64,000 nucleotides of DNA from Ktedonobacter racemifer DSM 44963 (GCF_000178855.1 NZ_ADVG01000004.1:930001-994000), one strand, 5' to 3'. Shown: positions 26,256-35,169, numbered from the stretch's first letter. Notes: generated by a model not told the origin, from the sequence alone. Numbers and translations are program-made.

Positions 26256-27122
26256 ATGCTCGCAAATTTCTTACCAACGTTTGTCCTGTTCCTGCGCGAG
26301 GGGCTGGAGGCCAGCATGATCGTGAGTATTCTGCTCACCTCGCTGCGCCAGCTCAAAATGACGCGCTATAATACCTCCGTCTGGCTTGGCGTGGGCCTGG
26401 CCCTGCTCTGCTCGTTCACGGTTGCGGCCCTGCTCAAGACCGTCAGTAGCCTCTTCAGCCCTGACTTCCTCAGCATCTTCAAAACCGTTACCTATTTCAT
26501 TGCCGTCGTCATTATTACATGGATGACGTTCTGGGTCCAGCACCATAGCCGCACCCTTAAGCAAGAATTGGCGGGCCAGGCCAGCGCGGCAAGCTCCGGC
26601 TTCGCCCTGGGCCTGCTCGCCTTTAGCACCGTGGGGCGCGAGGGCATCGAAACGGCGATCTTTACCCTGGCCTTCGCCTTCCAGGCTGATACACAGATCC
26701 TCCTCCTTGGAGCATTATTGGGAGTCCTGGTCGCCATCGCCCTGGGCGTGCTCATCTATCGGTTTGGCTATCGCCTGAACTACCGCATCTTCTTCCGCGT
26801 CATGGGTATCCTCCTGCTAGTCATGGCGGCTGGTTTGTTTAGCAACTTTATTCAGGGCGCCCAGGACGCCGGCTGGATCACCTTCGGAACCACACAAGTC
26901 TGGGATACCAGTAGCATCGATTGGCTCAGCGAGAATAAAAGCATTATTGGTAGCTTGTTGCACATCTTCACAGGCTATACCGAGAACACGAGCATCCTGC
27001 AAATTGTAGGCTTTGTTGTCTACCTGGCTATCGCGGGCAGCTTCTTCTGGCGCATGACCCGCAACCAGAAACTCAGCCTCCCCAGCGCCACACCAGAACA
27101 GGCTGCAACACTCAAAGGATAA
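26256..27122 (+). CDS. efeU: High-affinity iron permease EfeU (FTR1 family)
   Basis: A 288-residue membrane protein with seven expected helices and the two FTR1 iron-binding motifs: REGLE at residues about 13-17 (FLREGLEASMIVSILL) and REGIE near residue 129 (VGREGIETAIFTLAF). It imports ferric iron produced or delivered by EfeB and EfeO. An AAGGAG site precedes the ATG. Its stop codon (27120-27122) touches a 32-bp palindrome shared with the convergent SDR gene. Confidence 0.93.
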   Translation: MLANFLPTFVLFLREGLEASMIVSILLTSLRQLKMTRYNTSVWLGVGLALLCSFTVAALLKTVSSLFSPDFLSIFKTVTYFIAVVIITWMTFWVQHHSRTLKQELAGQASAASSGFALGLLAFSTVGREGIETAIFTLAFAFQADTQILLLGALLGVLVAIALGVLIYRFGYRLNYRIFFRVMGILLLVMAAGLFSNFIQGAQDAGWITFGTTQVWDTSSIDWLSENKSIIGSLLHIFTGYTENTSILQIVGFVVYLAIAGSFFWRMTRNQKLSLPSATPEQAATLKG

Positions 27123-27192
27123 AATGCAATAGATAACAGAAGGGTCATGCCAGGCGGCATCTGGCATGACCCTTCTGTTATCTATTGCATTT
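27122..27192. terminator. Bidirectional 32-bp perfect hairpin between efeU and SDR genes
   Basis: 27122-27153 pairs exactly with 27161-27192 around a 7-base loop. Both convergent stop codons fall at its edges, so it probably terminates both transcripts. Confidence 0.75.
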
Positions 27193-27943
27193 AGCGTCCA
27201 AAGAGCCAGCCACCATTCACGTTTAGTACCTCACCGGTGACAAATGAGGCCTCGGGCGAGGCCAGGTAGTGGACCGCGGCGACCACGTCATCGACATGAC
27301 CACCTCGCCCGGCTGGCGTCTCCTTGATGATGCCATTGATTTTCTCATCGGTCCAGGCGCCAGTAAAGCCAGTATCAGCGATATAGCCAGGGGCTACGGC
27401 GTTGACTGTGATCGATTGCGAACTCAGCTCACGCGCGAAGCCATAGGTCAGGCCGTGCAAACCCGCCTTGGACGCGGCATAGGCGGTTGAGCCAGCCCGA
27501 CTGCCACCAGTGAAAGCGGCAATGGAGCTGATATAGATGATACGCCCACCGGGCCGCACCAGATAGGGGCCTACAGCAACGGTCATGAGAAAGCTGCCCT
27601 TTAGATTCGCGTCAATGACCGCGTCCCACTCACGCTCGGCCTCGTCAAGCGGCATATCGGTCGTAGCGCCACGCACAAAGCCCGCCGCATTGATTAATAC
27701 GTCTACCTGGCCCCACTGCTCTACGATGGCCGTCACAGTAGACTGCACCTGCTCGCGCTGGCTTACATCCGCCTGGTACCAGGAGACCTGGGAGCCAAGC
27801 TCTTCAGCCGTGGCGCGCAGCGTGTTACGGTCGCGCCCAATAATTGCGACCTGCGCCCCCTCCCGGGCAAAGCGCTCCGCCATCGCACGCCCCATGCCGC
27901 TATTACCACCAGTAATAATGATTCTCCGAGCCTGCTGATTCAT
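27191..27943 (-). CDS. SDR family NAD(P)-dependent oxidoreductase
   Basis: A 250-residue classical short-chain dehydrogenase (FabG-like). It has the cofactor motif TGGNSGMG near the N-terminus, an NAAG motif (LINAAGFV) and the catalytic Ser of IYISSIAAF with the YAASK Tyr/Lys pair. The typical C-terminus is SFVTGEVLNVNGGW. It reduces or oxidises an alcohol/ketone pair with NAD(P)H; the substrate is unknown. It is divergent to a LysR regulator that may control it (inference). Confidence 0.9.
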   Translation of the reverse strand: MNQQARRIIITGGNSGMGRAMAERFAREGAQVAIIGRDRNTLRATAEELGSQVSWYQADVSQREQVQSTVTAIVEQWGQVDVLINAAGFVRGATTDMPLDEAEREWDAVIDANLKGSFLMTVAVGPYLVRPGGRIIYISSIAAFTGGSRAGSTAYAASKAGLHGLTYGFARELSSQSITVNAVAPGYIADTGFTGAWTDEKINGIIKETPAGRGGHVDDVVAAVHYLASPEASFVTGEVLNVNGGWLFGR

Positions 27944-27974
27944 ATATTTCCCTCCTCAAATAAATGATACAATC

Positions 27975-28113
27975 ATCGGTTTTGTGCTCAGCGTCTGCGA
28001 CACCCCACAGGATAAGAGGATGTGGTGGGGAACGTCCACAGGCCGTTCCACCACATCCTCTTATCCTGCGAGCCACATAGTGGCGAGAAGTCTCGGGTAG
28101 ACACAAAACCGAT
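27975..28113. repeat. Nested long palindrome in a divergent intergenic region
   Basis: The inner arms 28008-28034 and 28044-28068 pair over about 25 bp with a 2-base bulge. Outer arms ATCGGTTTTGTG (27975-27986) and CACAAAACCGAT (28102-28113) are perfectly complementary. It lies upstream of both the SDR gene (minus) and the LysR gene (plus), so it cannot be a terminator for either. Confidence 0.6.
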
Positions 28114-28134
28114 AGGCTTAGCATAAGAGAAAAT

Positions 28135-28159
28135 AACTTATCTGTCCAATATATAAGTT
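28135..28159 (+). promoter_or_regulatory. Candidate LysR-type operator
   Basis: AACTTAT (28135-28141) and ATAAGTT (28153-28159) are perfect inverted repeats separated by 11 bases. This is the T-N11-A dyad arrangement of LysR-type regulators, and it lies 33 bases upstream of the regulator's own start. Confidence 0.55.
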
Positions 28160-28192
28160 GTGTTATATTTATATGCAGGAGATATAATACGC

Positions 28193-29080
28193 ATGGAGCT
28201 ACGACACTTACGCTACTTTATAGTTGTCGCGGAAGAGCTACACTTCAGCCGCGCAGCTGAGATCCTGCATATGGCGCAGCCGCCACTCAGCCAGCAGATC
28301 CAGAGCCTGGAGAGCGAGCTGGGCATACCGCTCTTGATCCGCACCAAGCGCAGTGTACAACTGACCCCCGCGGGCAAGGCTTTTCTGGTGGAGGCCAGGA
28401 AGGTCATCGCCCAGACCGAGCGAGCCATTGAGGCCGCGCACCAGGCCCATAATGGCCTCCTGGGGCAACTGGATATCGGTTTTGTGGGCACAGCCATGGC
28501 TGAGATCCTCCCTATCATCTTAAAAGCCTTCCGCGAACGCTACCCCCTGATCACAACAAAGTTGCAGAACCTGGTCACCACCGACCAGGTGCAGGCACTA
28601 CGCGAAGGCCTGATCGAGGTAGGCTTCATCCATCCGCCAATTCTCGACACCACCCTCAAGCTAGAGGTAATTAGCCGTGAGCAACTGGTTGCCGTCCTGC
28701 CCGCCAACCACCCTCTGGCAAGCCAGGAAAGCATCGATCTTGCCCAGCTCAGAGATGAACTGTTTGTACTGTATCCCCGCGCCTGGAACATCGGCCTCTT
28801 CGACCAGATCATCAGCCTCTGCCAGCAGGCAGGCTTCTCAATGCGCCTGGGACAGGAGGCTCTGGGCTGGGAATCAATCATCAGCCTGGTAGCGGCGGGC
28901 TTTGGCGTCTCTATCGTTCCCGCCTCATCCCGCCTTTTGCGCAGTCTGGATGTCGCCTACCGCCCCCTCCAGGGAGCCGCCCCAACCTTCGATCTCGCCC
29001 TGGCCTGGCTCCCAGACAATACATCACCCCTGCTACACAACTTCCTCCAGACCGCCCGCGAAACCGCACAAGGATTATGA
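28193..29080 (+). CDS. LysR family transcriptional regulator
   Basis: A 295-residue LTTR. The N-terminal winged HTH is clear (MELRHLRYFIVVAEELHFSR, AEILHMAQPPLSQQIQSLE). A two-lobe effector domain follows from about residue 90 (GQLDIGFVGTAMAEILP). The ATG at 28193 is chosen because the HTH family begins exactly there; a longer frame adds 11 unlikely residues. A candidate operator lies just upstream, so autoregulation and control of the divergent SDR gene are plausible. The effector is unknown. Confidence 0.92.
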   Translation: MELRHLRYFIVVAEELHFSRAAEILHMAQPPLSQQIQSLESELGIPLLIRTKRSVQLTPAGKAFLVEARKVIAQTERAIEAAHQAHNGLLGQLDIGFVGTAMAEILPIILKAFRERYPLITTKLQNLVTTDQVQALREGLIEVGFIHPPILDTTLKLEVISREQLVAVLPANHPLASQESIDLAQLRDELFVLYPRAWNIGLFDQIISLCQQAGFSMRLGQEALGWESIISLVAAGFGVSIVPASSRLLRSLDVAYRPLQGAAPTFDLALAWLPDNTSPLLHNFLQTARETAQGL

Positions 29081-29114
29081 ATGCGAATCACGAAATGCTA
29101 TGCCCAATTTCCAG

Positions 29115-29801
29115 TCATTTAGCGCTTCGAGTAGTGAGCAAGCGAATTCCCATCACTACATACCATACAAGGGCCTCGACCACAAAGATGCGATTGATGA
29201 GACCGGCAGATGGCGAAGCCTGCGTTGAAGGAGCGGAAAAGGAAGAGATGAGAACGAAGAGAGCAGGAATGATGGTGATAACGCTAGCGATGATCGAGTA
29301 CCAGCCATAGACACGCCTGCCAGCAGTCTTCCTGAGCTGCCAACCAATGATGAGGTATGCAAGGGGCAACGCGAAGAAGATCACCTCGAAACCAATTGAA
29401 TGCAGCACTGAGTGAGCAACGTTCTGTGACTCTCCAGGGGCAGCCGGTACAAACACACCATCATTGATAAACGTCAAACCGACGAGCAAGAGCAAGGCCG
29501 TACTAGCAAGCAATGGTGTTCTCTTGATCAGAAGGTTCATCCCCTGGAAGAAACCGAGAGCAAAGAGCATGAGTAGCAAACCCAGAACAATGAAATTGAT
29601 GCTCTGAATCCAGCCATTCCACCCAATTTCAAGGTAGCTGATCGGCTGACTCATAACCGAGTAATCTGGCTTCACAAAGCCATCAAGCGAGAAGACGAAT
29701 ATAAAAAGGATGGGTGCAATTACTCCCGCCCAGTTGGAGAGGCGTAGAGCCAGGCTCTGTTTGCTGCCTGTTGCCGTTGATAACGAGTTGACACCGTTCA
29801 T
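29115..29801 (-). CDS. DUF998-like membrane protein
   Basis: A 228-residue protein with about six hydrophobic helices (for example GVIAPILFIFVFSLDGF, INFIVLGLLLMLFALGFFQG and GFEVIFFALPLAYLIIGW). The pattern DGFVKPDYSVMSQPISYLEIG after the first helix is typical of DUF998 proteins, whose function is not known. The ATG at 29801 has AAAGGA about 10 bases upstream; the frame is open 40 codons further but without a start signal. It may be the last gene of the padR-cydA2-cydB2 unit, 139 bases downstream of cydB2. Confidence 0.75.
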   Translation of the reverse strand: MNGVNSLSTATGSKQSLALRLSNWAGVIAPILFIFVFSLDGFVKPDYSVMSQPISYLEIGWNGWIQSINFIVLGLLLMLFALGFFQGMNLLIKRTPLLASTALLLLVGLTFINDGVFVPAAPGESQNVAHSVLHSIGFEVIFFALPLAYLIIGWQLRKTAGRRVYGWYSIIASVITIIPALFVLISSFSAPSTQASPSAGLINRIFVVEALVWYVVMGIRLLTTRSAK

Positions 29802-29939
29802 GCTAGAAATTCCTTTCACCGCATAGAATGACTCTTTGCTTCTAAAATGCCGAACCTCAATATATGACAACATTTGGTCATTGACGAAATTTTCGCAATG
29901 TTGGCACACCAACACCTTCATTTGACTTAGTAGCTTTTC

Positions 29940-30959
29940 TTAATAATGCAGACGGCTCTCCATGTGGAGGCGTTTGCGGAAGATCCAGTAGCCCAGGGCC
30001 TGGTAGGCGATGATGATGGGCAGGAAGATTAAGGCAACCCAGGTGAGCAGGACCAGGCTGGAGGGAGCCGCCGCCGCGCGCTCAACCGTCAGGCTCCAGG
30101 CGGGCTGAAGGCTTGAGACCAGGAGGTGCGGGAAGAGGCTCATGGCCAGCGTGCATACGCCACAGAGCATGGAGAGACTCGTCGCTATGAGCGCCCACCA
30201 CCAGCGCTGGCGCTGGATCAACTGGCCCGCAATAAAGAGCAGCAGGGGCACAAGCATACTCAGGGGAGCGATCCAGGGCACGGCCAGCAGGCGCAGCATG
30301 GCCTGAGAGACGAAAGCGCCACCAATAGCCAGCAACACAACCAGAAACAGCGCCGGAATCCAGATCCTCCGCGCCGCCCTCTCAACACGCATCGTAATAG
30401 CCGCATCTACGCGCAGGCGGAGGAAAAGCGCGCCTTGGAGCGCGAAGAGGACGATAAAAGTGAGGCCCCATAACAAGGCCAGGGGCGTCAACAACTGCCA
30501 GGGGGTGCCCACAAAACGCAGTTGGGCATCCAGGGGAAGTCCCTGCACAAGCGCGGCCGCGATCACACCCCAGACCAGGCCGGGCACGATACTGCCGCCG
30601 CAGATAACCAGGTCCCAGAAACCACGCCAGCGCTTACCGGTCCGGTGACTGCGAAACTCCAGCGCCGCCCCGCGCAGGATCAGGGAGAAGATCAGCAGCA
30701 GCACAAAGCCATACATGCTACTCAGGAAGGTACCATACCACCTGGGGAAAGCCGCGAACATAGCGCCAAACGCCGCCACCAGCCAGGTCTCATTCCCTAG
30801 CCAGAAGGGACCCATCGCGTTTAGGAGCATTCTGCGCTCTCGGTCGTCCTTGCTCAGGAAAGGCAGGAGGATACCGATACCATAATCGTAGCCTTCCAGA
30901 ATAAAGTATCCAGCCAGTAGTAGGCCAACCAGGCCATACCAGAGTATCTGCAGATTCAT
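29940..30959 (-). CDS. cydB: Cytochrome bd-type quinol oxidase subunit II, second copy
   Basis: A 339-residue CydB homologue (ILWYGLVGLLLAGYFILEGY, DYGIGILLPFL, NAMGPFWLGNETWLVAAFGA). It lies 28 bases after the second cydA and no extra assembly genes are present, so it probably relies on the CydDC encoded at 6.4-9.9 kb. It clearly differs in sequence from the first CydB, which argues for an old duplication or separate acquisition. Confidence 0.92.
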   Translation of the reverse strand: MNLQILWYGLVGLLLAGYFILEGYDYGIGILLPFLSKDDRERRMLLNAMGPFWLGNETWLVAAFGAMFAAFPRWYGTFLSSMYGFVLLLIFSLILRGAALEFRSHRTGKRWRGFWDLVICGGSIVPGLVWGVIAAALVQGLPLDAQLRFVGTPWQLLTPLALLWGLTFIVLFALQGALFLRLRVDAAITMRVERAARRIWIPALFLVVLLAIGGAFVSQAMLRLLAVPWIAPLSMLVPLLLFIAGQLIQRQRWWWALIATSLSMLCGVCTLAMSLFPHLLVSSLQPAWSLTVERAAAAPSSLVLLTWVALIFLPIIIAYQALGYWIFRKRLHMESRLHY

Positions 30960-30987
30960 AAAAGCCTAACCTCTTTCAGCAATAGCG

Positions 30988-32259
30988 CTACTGAAGCGCG
31001 AAGACATTCTCTGCTTCCTCGTTCGATGCCTCTTGTTCCCTCGTATCAGGAGAATCAGGTAGGCCCAGGCGGCCATACTTACATAGCAAGTAGACATCAA
31101 TCACTGCCAGGGTCGCGTAGATCAGGGTAAAGGCCAGCAGCGAGGTGAAGACCATCGATACATTAAGTGAGGGTGAGAGTGCGTCGCTCGTCTTCAATAA
31201 ACCTTGCACGACCCAGGGTTGGCGCCCCATCTCTCGCGTTAGCCAGCCGCTGATATTCGCCAGATAGGGGAAGGCGATCAATGGCAACAAGAGACGCAGG
31301 AACCAGCGCTGACGCACAATCGCATCCTTCCAGAGAAGCAACAGGCCGATAAGGGAGGCTATCAACAATAACACAGCCAGAATGACCATGAGATGAAAAG
31401 TGTTTACAATTACCGGCATCAAAGGGATATAGTTGCCCGGACCATACAACTTGACGAATTGCGCCTGTAAGGCAGCAGCGTCTCCCACCTTCCCAAACAT
31501 CGCCGCCTCTTTCATAGGCTGGACTTTACCAACATTTTGAATCTGTGCTCCACCTACCAGGATCACAGCCAGGCTGCTCAGGAAGGCGATAATCATGCTC
31601 AAGCGCAATGAGTTACGGAAGACGATATGTTCTGTCGTCCGCCTAAGCAGGTTAAAAGCACTGACGCCGCTGACGAAGAAGGCGCCAGTCAGCAGACTAC
31701 CCGCCGTCACATGCTCCAGGGCGATCAAGAAGTTAGGATTCGTGACCAGAGCCGAGATGTTGGTCAGGACCAGTTGCCCATTGTGGATCTCGTAGCCTAC
31801 AGGCTCCTGCATAAAGCCGTTGGCGATCAGGATAAAGACCGCCGAGAGGTAGACGCCGAGCGTCACGATCCAGATGAAGGCAAGATGCACCTTCTTCGGC
31901 ACGATATCCCAGCTCGCGAGCCAGAAACCAAAGAAGGTGGCATCCAGAAAGAAAGCCAGCAGCGTTTCAATTGCCAGCGGCGCGCCGAAGACGTTTCCCA
32001 CATAGCTGGAGAAAGCGGACCAGCTCAAACCAAACTGGAACTCCTGGACCAGGCCAGTCAGGAATCCCATAGCGTAGTTGATAATATATAACTGGCCCCA
32101 GAAGCGGGCCATGCGCCTGTAGGTCTCATCTCCACGCATGACGTAGAGCGTCTCCATCAGCGCCACCATAAAGACGAGGCCCAGCGTTAACGGCACAAAA
32201 AGAAAATGGGATACAAGCGTCAGGCCCGATTGCCAGCGCGCCAGCATCAAGGTATCCAT
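30988..32259 (-). CDS. cydA: Cytochrome bd-type quinol oxidase subunit I, second copy with very short Q-loop
   Basis: A 423-residue CydA homologue. It keeps His18 (LVSHFLFVPLTLG), the second haem-ligand-type His (ALEHVTAGSLL) and the GRQPW motif (REMGRQPWV). It is about 40 residues shorter than the first copy, and the loss is in the Q-loop: PMKEAAMFGKVGDAAALQAQ runs almost straight into the YGPGNYIP segment. The position matching the quinol-site Glu in PMKMAAAE appears as Phe. An AAAGGAG site lies upstream of the ATG. It follows padR by 43 bases. Confidence 0.9.
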   Translation of the reverse strand: MDTLMLARWQSGLTLVSHFLFVPLTLGLVFMVALMETLYVMRGDETYRRMARFWGQLYIINYAMGFLTGLVQEFQFGLSWSAFSSYVGNVFGAPLAIETLLAFFLDATFFGFWLASWDIVPKKVHLAFIWIVTLGVYLSAVFILIANGFMQEPVGYEIHNGQLVLTNISALVTNPNFLIALEHVTAGSLLTGAFFVSGVSAFNLLRRTTEHIVFRNSLRLSMIIAFLSSLAVILVGGAQIQNVGKVQPMKEAAMFGKVGDAAALQAQFVKLYGPGNYIPLMPVIVNTFHLMVILAVLLLIASLIGLLLLWKDAIVRQRWFLRLLLPLIAFPYLANISGWLTREMGRQPWVVQGLLKTSDALSPSLNVSMVFTSLLAFTLIYATLAVIDVYLLCKYGRLGLPDSPDTREQEASNEEAENVFALQ

Positions 32260-32302
32260 CCTTCAACTCCTTTATTTGCGGGGTCTGTGAGACATCCAAT
32301 GT

Positions 32303-32965
32303 CTACTCAGCCCTCTCTATCTCGGCTATCGCCCGTTCAAACCAGGCAATCTCAGCGTTTAACATGTGCAGATTATAGTCGACGAGCTGTAGAACAAAGA
32401 TACGTTCACCCTCGTTTAGCTGAGGGTTTAGTTTTACACGTAGCTGCCCCTTGCGATAATGATCGCGAAACGTCTCCAGGTAGGTGCGATAGCGCTCAAG
32501 CACACTTAGACGCTCTTGAGGCGTAAGCAGGTTAAACTTTGACAACTGAACGGCAAACAGTTCAGGGTGATAAGCATACCCCTGTGGCTGGTGCATCAGC
32601 TCAAAGAAGCGCTCGCGTCCCGCGTCAGTAATCGTGTAGGCGCGGCGAGGCTGTCCCCGCTCCCGGCGCTCTTCCTGGGCAAACTCACTCTGTTGCTCCA
32701 CAAAGATAGTAATCAACCCCTCCTGCTCCAGGCGCTTGATGAGCGGGTACAGCGTTCCCCAGCTTAACTGGCGCTGCGGCCCCAGAATGCGGTTGATAAT
32801 CTCGTTCAGCTTATATCCATGGTGGGGACCTTGCATCAGCTCACCCAGGACAAACAGCTCATACGCCGGATTTGACCTGCGGGCTTCAGAGACACCGCCC
32901 TTCTTGCCAGTGTGAGCAGCCTCCTGCTCTCCTAACTGCTCCGTCTGATCGTTCTCGTGCGACAT
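32303..32965 (-). CDS. PadR family transcriptional regulator
   Basis: A 220-residue protein. The N-terminal PadR winged helix covers residues about 28-110 (YELFVLGELMQGPHHGYKLN, SWGTLYPLIKRLEQEGLI, with a dimerisation helix after ITDAGRERFFELM). A C-terminal VIR-like helical region follows. It lies directly upstream of cydA2-cydB2 in the same direction, so it probably controls this second oxidase and itself. A perfect TATAATTATA palindrome at 32995-33004 in its promoter region is a possible operator (low certainty). Confidence 0.88.
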   Translation of the reverse strand: MSHENDQTEQLGEQEAAHTGKKGGVSEARRSNPAYELFVLGELMQGPHHGYKLNEIINRILGPQRQLSWGTLYPLIKRLEQEGLITIFVEQQSEFAQEERRERGQPRRAYTITDAGRERFFELMHQPQGYAYHPELFAVQLSKFNLLTPQERLSVLERYRTYLETFRDHYRKGQLRVKLNPQLNEGERIFVLQLVDYNLHMLNAEIAWFERAIAEIERAE

Positions 32966-33144
32966 CGCTACCCCCTCTTTTTATTACGGCTCGATATAAT
33001 TATAACGAACCGATAGTAAAATTACAAGTCTTGCAATCATCAATTAAAGAATTCTTACTAATCAGGAATAATTTCAGCCTTATTTACTGTTAAGATAAAT
33101 GCAAAATATACTGTTCGCTTGTTAATAAGGAGCCTTCTGAATTT

Positions 33145-33966
33145 ATGGAATGTCTGGTTCATGATACCCCTATTTACTATGAAGAATATGGTCAGGGAAC
33201 GCCGGTTATCCTCATCCATGGATTTACGCCCGATCACCGCTTGATGACCGGCTGTATGGAGCCATTATTTGCGCAGAAGACTGGCTGGCGTCGGATCTAC
33301 CTCGACCTACCTGGCATGGGGCACACACCAGGGAAGGCATCCGTCAATAGCAGCGATGATATGCTCGACCTTGTTCTGGGCTTCATCGATGCGCTTATTC
33401 CCGGGCAGCGTTTCTTGCTGGTGGGCGAGTCCTACGGGGGTTATCTTAGTCAAGGTGTGGTTTTACGCAAGTTTGAACAATTGGCGGGGCTGGCCTTGAT
33501 ATGCCCAGCGGTCGTCGAGGGACGTGTCCCGGGTGACCTACCCTCACATACGACAATTGTCTCCAATCCTGAGTTCCTTGCCACACTTGCTCCAGCAGAA
33601 GCAGAAGAATTCGGTCCGATGGCGGTAGTACAGGATGAGTATAACTGGCAACGCTTTCGTGACGAGATCCTGCCTGGTCTGCGCGTGGCTGATCGGGAGT
33701 TTTTGCAGAAAATCCGGCAGCGCTACCGCTTCTCGTTCGAGGTGAATCAGTTGCCGCAACCATTCACAAAGCCAACCGTGATTTTTACGGGCAGGCAGGA
33801 TGCCTCAGTTGGCTACCATGGTGCCTGGCGCATCCTGGACAACTACCCACGCGGCACTTTTGCCGTATTGGACCGCGCTGGACACAACGCGCAGATTGAA
33901 CAGAGCCAGCTTTTCAACGCCCTGGTGAATGAATGGCTTGAGCGCGTGCAAGAAGCTACGCGCTAA
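33145..33966 (+). CDS. Alpha/beta hydrolase
   Basis: A 273-residue alpha/beta-fold hydrolase with the oxyanion-type HGF segment (VILIHGFTPDHR). The nucleophile elbow is GESYGG, an acid residue lies in FTGRQDASVGY, and the catalytic His is in RAGHNAQIEQ. It is a cytosolic esterase, lipase or C-C hydrolase; the substrate is unknown. An AAGGAG site precedes the ATG. It ends just before a 25-bp palindrome. Confidence 0.9.
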   Translation: MECLVHDTPIYYEEYGQGTPVILIHGFTPDHRLMTGCMEPLFAQKTGWRRIYLDLPGMGHTPGKASVNSSDDMLDLVLGFIDALIPGQRFLLVGESYGGYLSQGVVLRKFEQLAGLALICPAVVEGRVPGDLPSHTTIVSNPEFLATLAPAEAEEFGPMAVVQDEYNWQRFRDEILPGLRVADREFLQKIRQRYRFSFEVNQLPQPFTKPTVIFTGRQDASVGYHGAWRILDNYPRGTFAVLDRAGHNAQIEQSQLFNALVNEWLERVQEATR

Positions 33967-34418
33967 CATAGACCAGGAAAAAGCGTTTGCTCTCCAAAAG
34001 AGCGCTGGCACATGTGTGCCAGCGCTCTTTTGGAGAGCACAAAGTATATATGAAAATTATTCAAGCAACCTTCATCTCTCCAGCCACAGCTAGCTCGATC
34101 ATAGCTACAGATCCGTGCAAACGTTGAGACTTCAGGCTGAATCAGACTCCAATCCAGCAATGAACCACTCAGTCCTGCATCGAGAATGACGGTAGGGCTT
34201 TCTTCTCCGCTACAGAGGACATGTAAGCGATGTCCGCCAACGCCAACGAACTTGCCAGGGGCAGCATATCGTCGTCTATCTCGCGCTGAGGCCAATGCTT
34301 GATATAGTATCCCTGTTCCCGTCAGAAGGAAAACAACACCCAGGACACAACCAGCGAGTGATGTGAGATGGCAATTTCGCCTGTATTGAGCTTGCAGTTT
34401 CTTGAGAAAAGATTTCAT
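33963..34418 (-). pseudogene. C-terminally truncated alpha/beta hydrolase
   Basis: From the ATG at 34418 (MKSFLKKLQAQYRR) the product has one N-terminal membrane helix (LAGCVLGVVFLLTGTGILYQ). It then has the opening of an alpha/beta hydrolase (VGVGGHRLHVLCSGEESPTV, ILDAGLSGSLLDWSLIQPEV, ICSYDRASCGW). It breaks off after about 110 residues, before the nucleophile elbow. The remaining frame runs through the neighbouring palindrome and encodes unrelated sequence. A full protein would have about 320 residues, so this is a remnant. Confidence 0.6.
33988..34039. terminator. 25-bp palindrome after the hydrolase gene
   Basis: 33988-34012 is the exact reverse complement of 34015-34039 with a 2-base centre. 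It lies downstream of the plus-strand hydrolase and inside the tail of the broken minus-strand hydrolase frame. Confidence 0.65.
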
Positions 34419-34875
34419 ACATGTTCTCCACTCATTTGCCATATGCGAATAGACTCCACATGACGGACGACACGCAACAACAGAAGCCAAGAGAAAAGGA
34501 AATGGCTCTTGAATGAAGAAAGTCCTTACACATGTGGATGTAATCAAATTGTCAGATAGACAGCAACATTGGAGGTGACATGCCTGGAAGAATCCTTTAT
34601 TGAAGTAAAGTAAACCAAGTATATAGAGAGCAGATAAAACCTGTCAAGCAAGCACTGTTGTCTCGTGGTTAGGTTCTTCGTTCCTTCGCTTGGTGTTCAT
34701 AATGAGGGGGCTTCTGAAAACAAGCAAGGAGACACCTCTCTCACTTAGGTGAACAACCGAGTCCAACGACATTTTTCGCTCGATCATGTCATCCCAATGG
34801 ATTTGGACAAGAGAAGGAGTACGCCTTCTCTTTGAGACCTCCATGAAAACTGGCAGCATGATAGTGGACTCTTAT
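34419..34875. other. Region with no supported gene
   Basis: About 450 bases between the hydrolase remnant and a small membrane protein gene. A 71-codon minus frame at 34644-34859 exists but has no ribosome binding site or recognisable family. Nothing else was seen. Confidence 0.35.
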
Positions 34876-35142
34876 CTATGGCTCATAGCTACGTCTTTTT
34901 GAAAGACCAATTGTGACAAATATAATCCCAACCACAAATCCAATAAATTCGATGCATATAGGATTACTAAGCACTAATATTGCTGGTAAATCTTCCGAAG
35001 CATCTCGATGAGTTGGAATATATGTCAAATTAAGCCAAAATAATCCATAAGTAAAAGCAACAACACTTGCCACAATAAAAATACTCCCCCAAAGCACAAA
35101 CGAAGCACTGGCTCTTCCTGGCTTCTCCTCTGAATTACCCAT
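34876..35142 (-). CDS. Small two-helix membrane protein
   Basis: An 88-residue protein with two predicted transmembrane helices (SIFIVASVVAFTYGLFWL and IEFIGFVVGIIFVTIGL), a short hydrophilic N-terminus and a basic C-terminal SKRRSYEP. No family is recognised. It lies next to the IS607 element and may be a resident gene or part of the decayed region. The composition and membrane pattern look real. Confidence 0.45.
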   Translation of the reverse strand: MGNSEEKPGRASASFVLWGSIFIVASVVAFTYGLFWLNLTYIPTHRDASEDLPAILVLSNPICIEFIGFVVGIIFVTIGLSKRRSYEP

Positions 35143-35169
35143 TTAATAGTTGATCAAAGCATAACCATC

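Noticed and set aside
34644..34859. 71-codon minus-strand frame
   Set aside because: No ribosome binding site, no domain and an irregular composition; listed only as part of a gene-free region.
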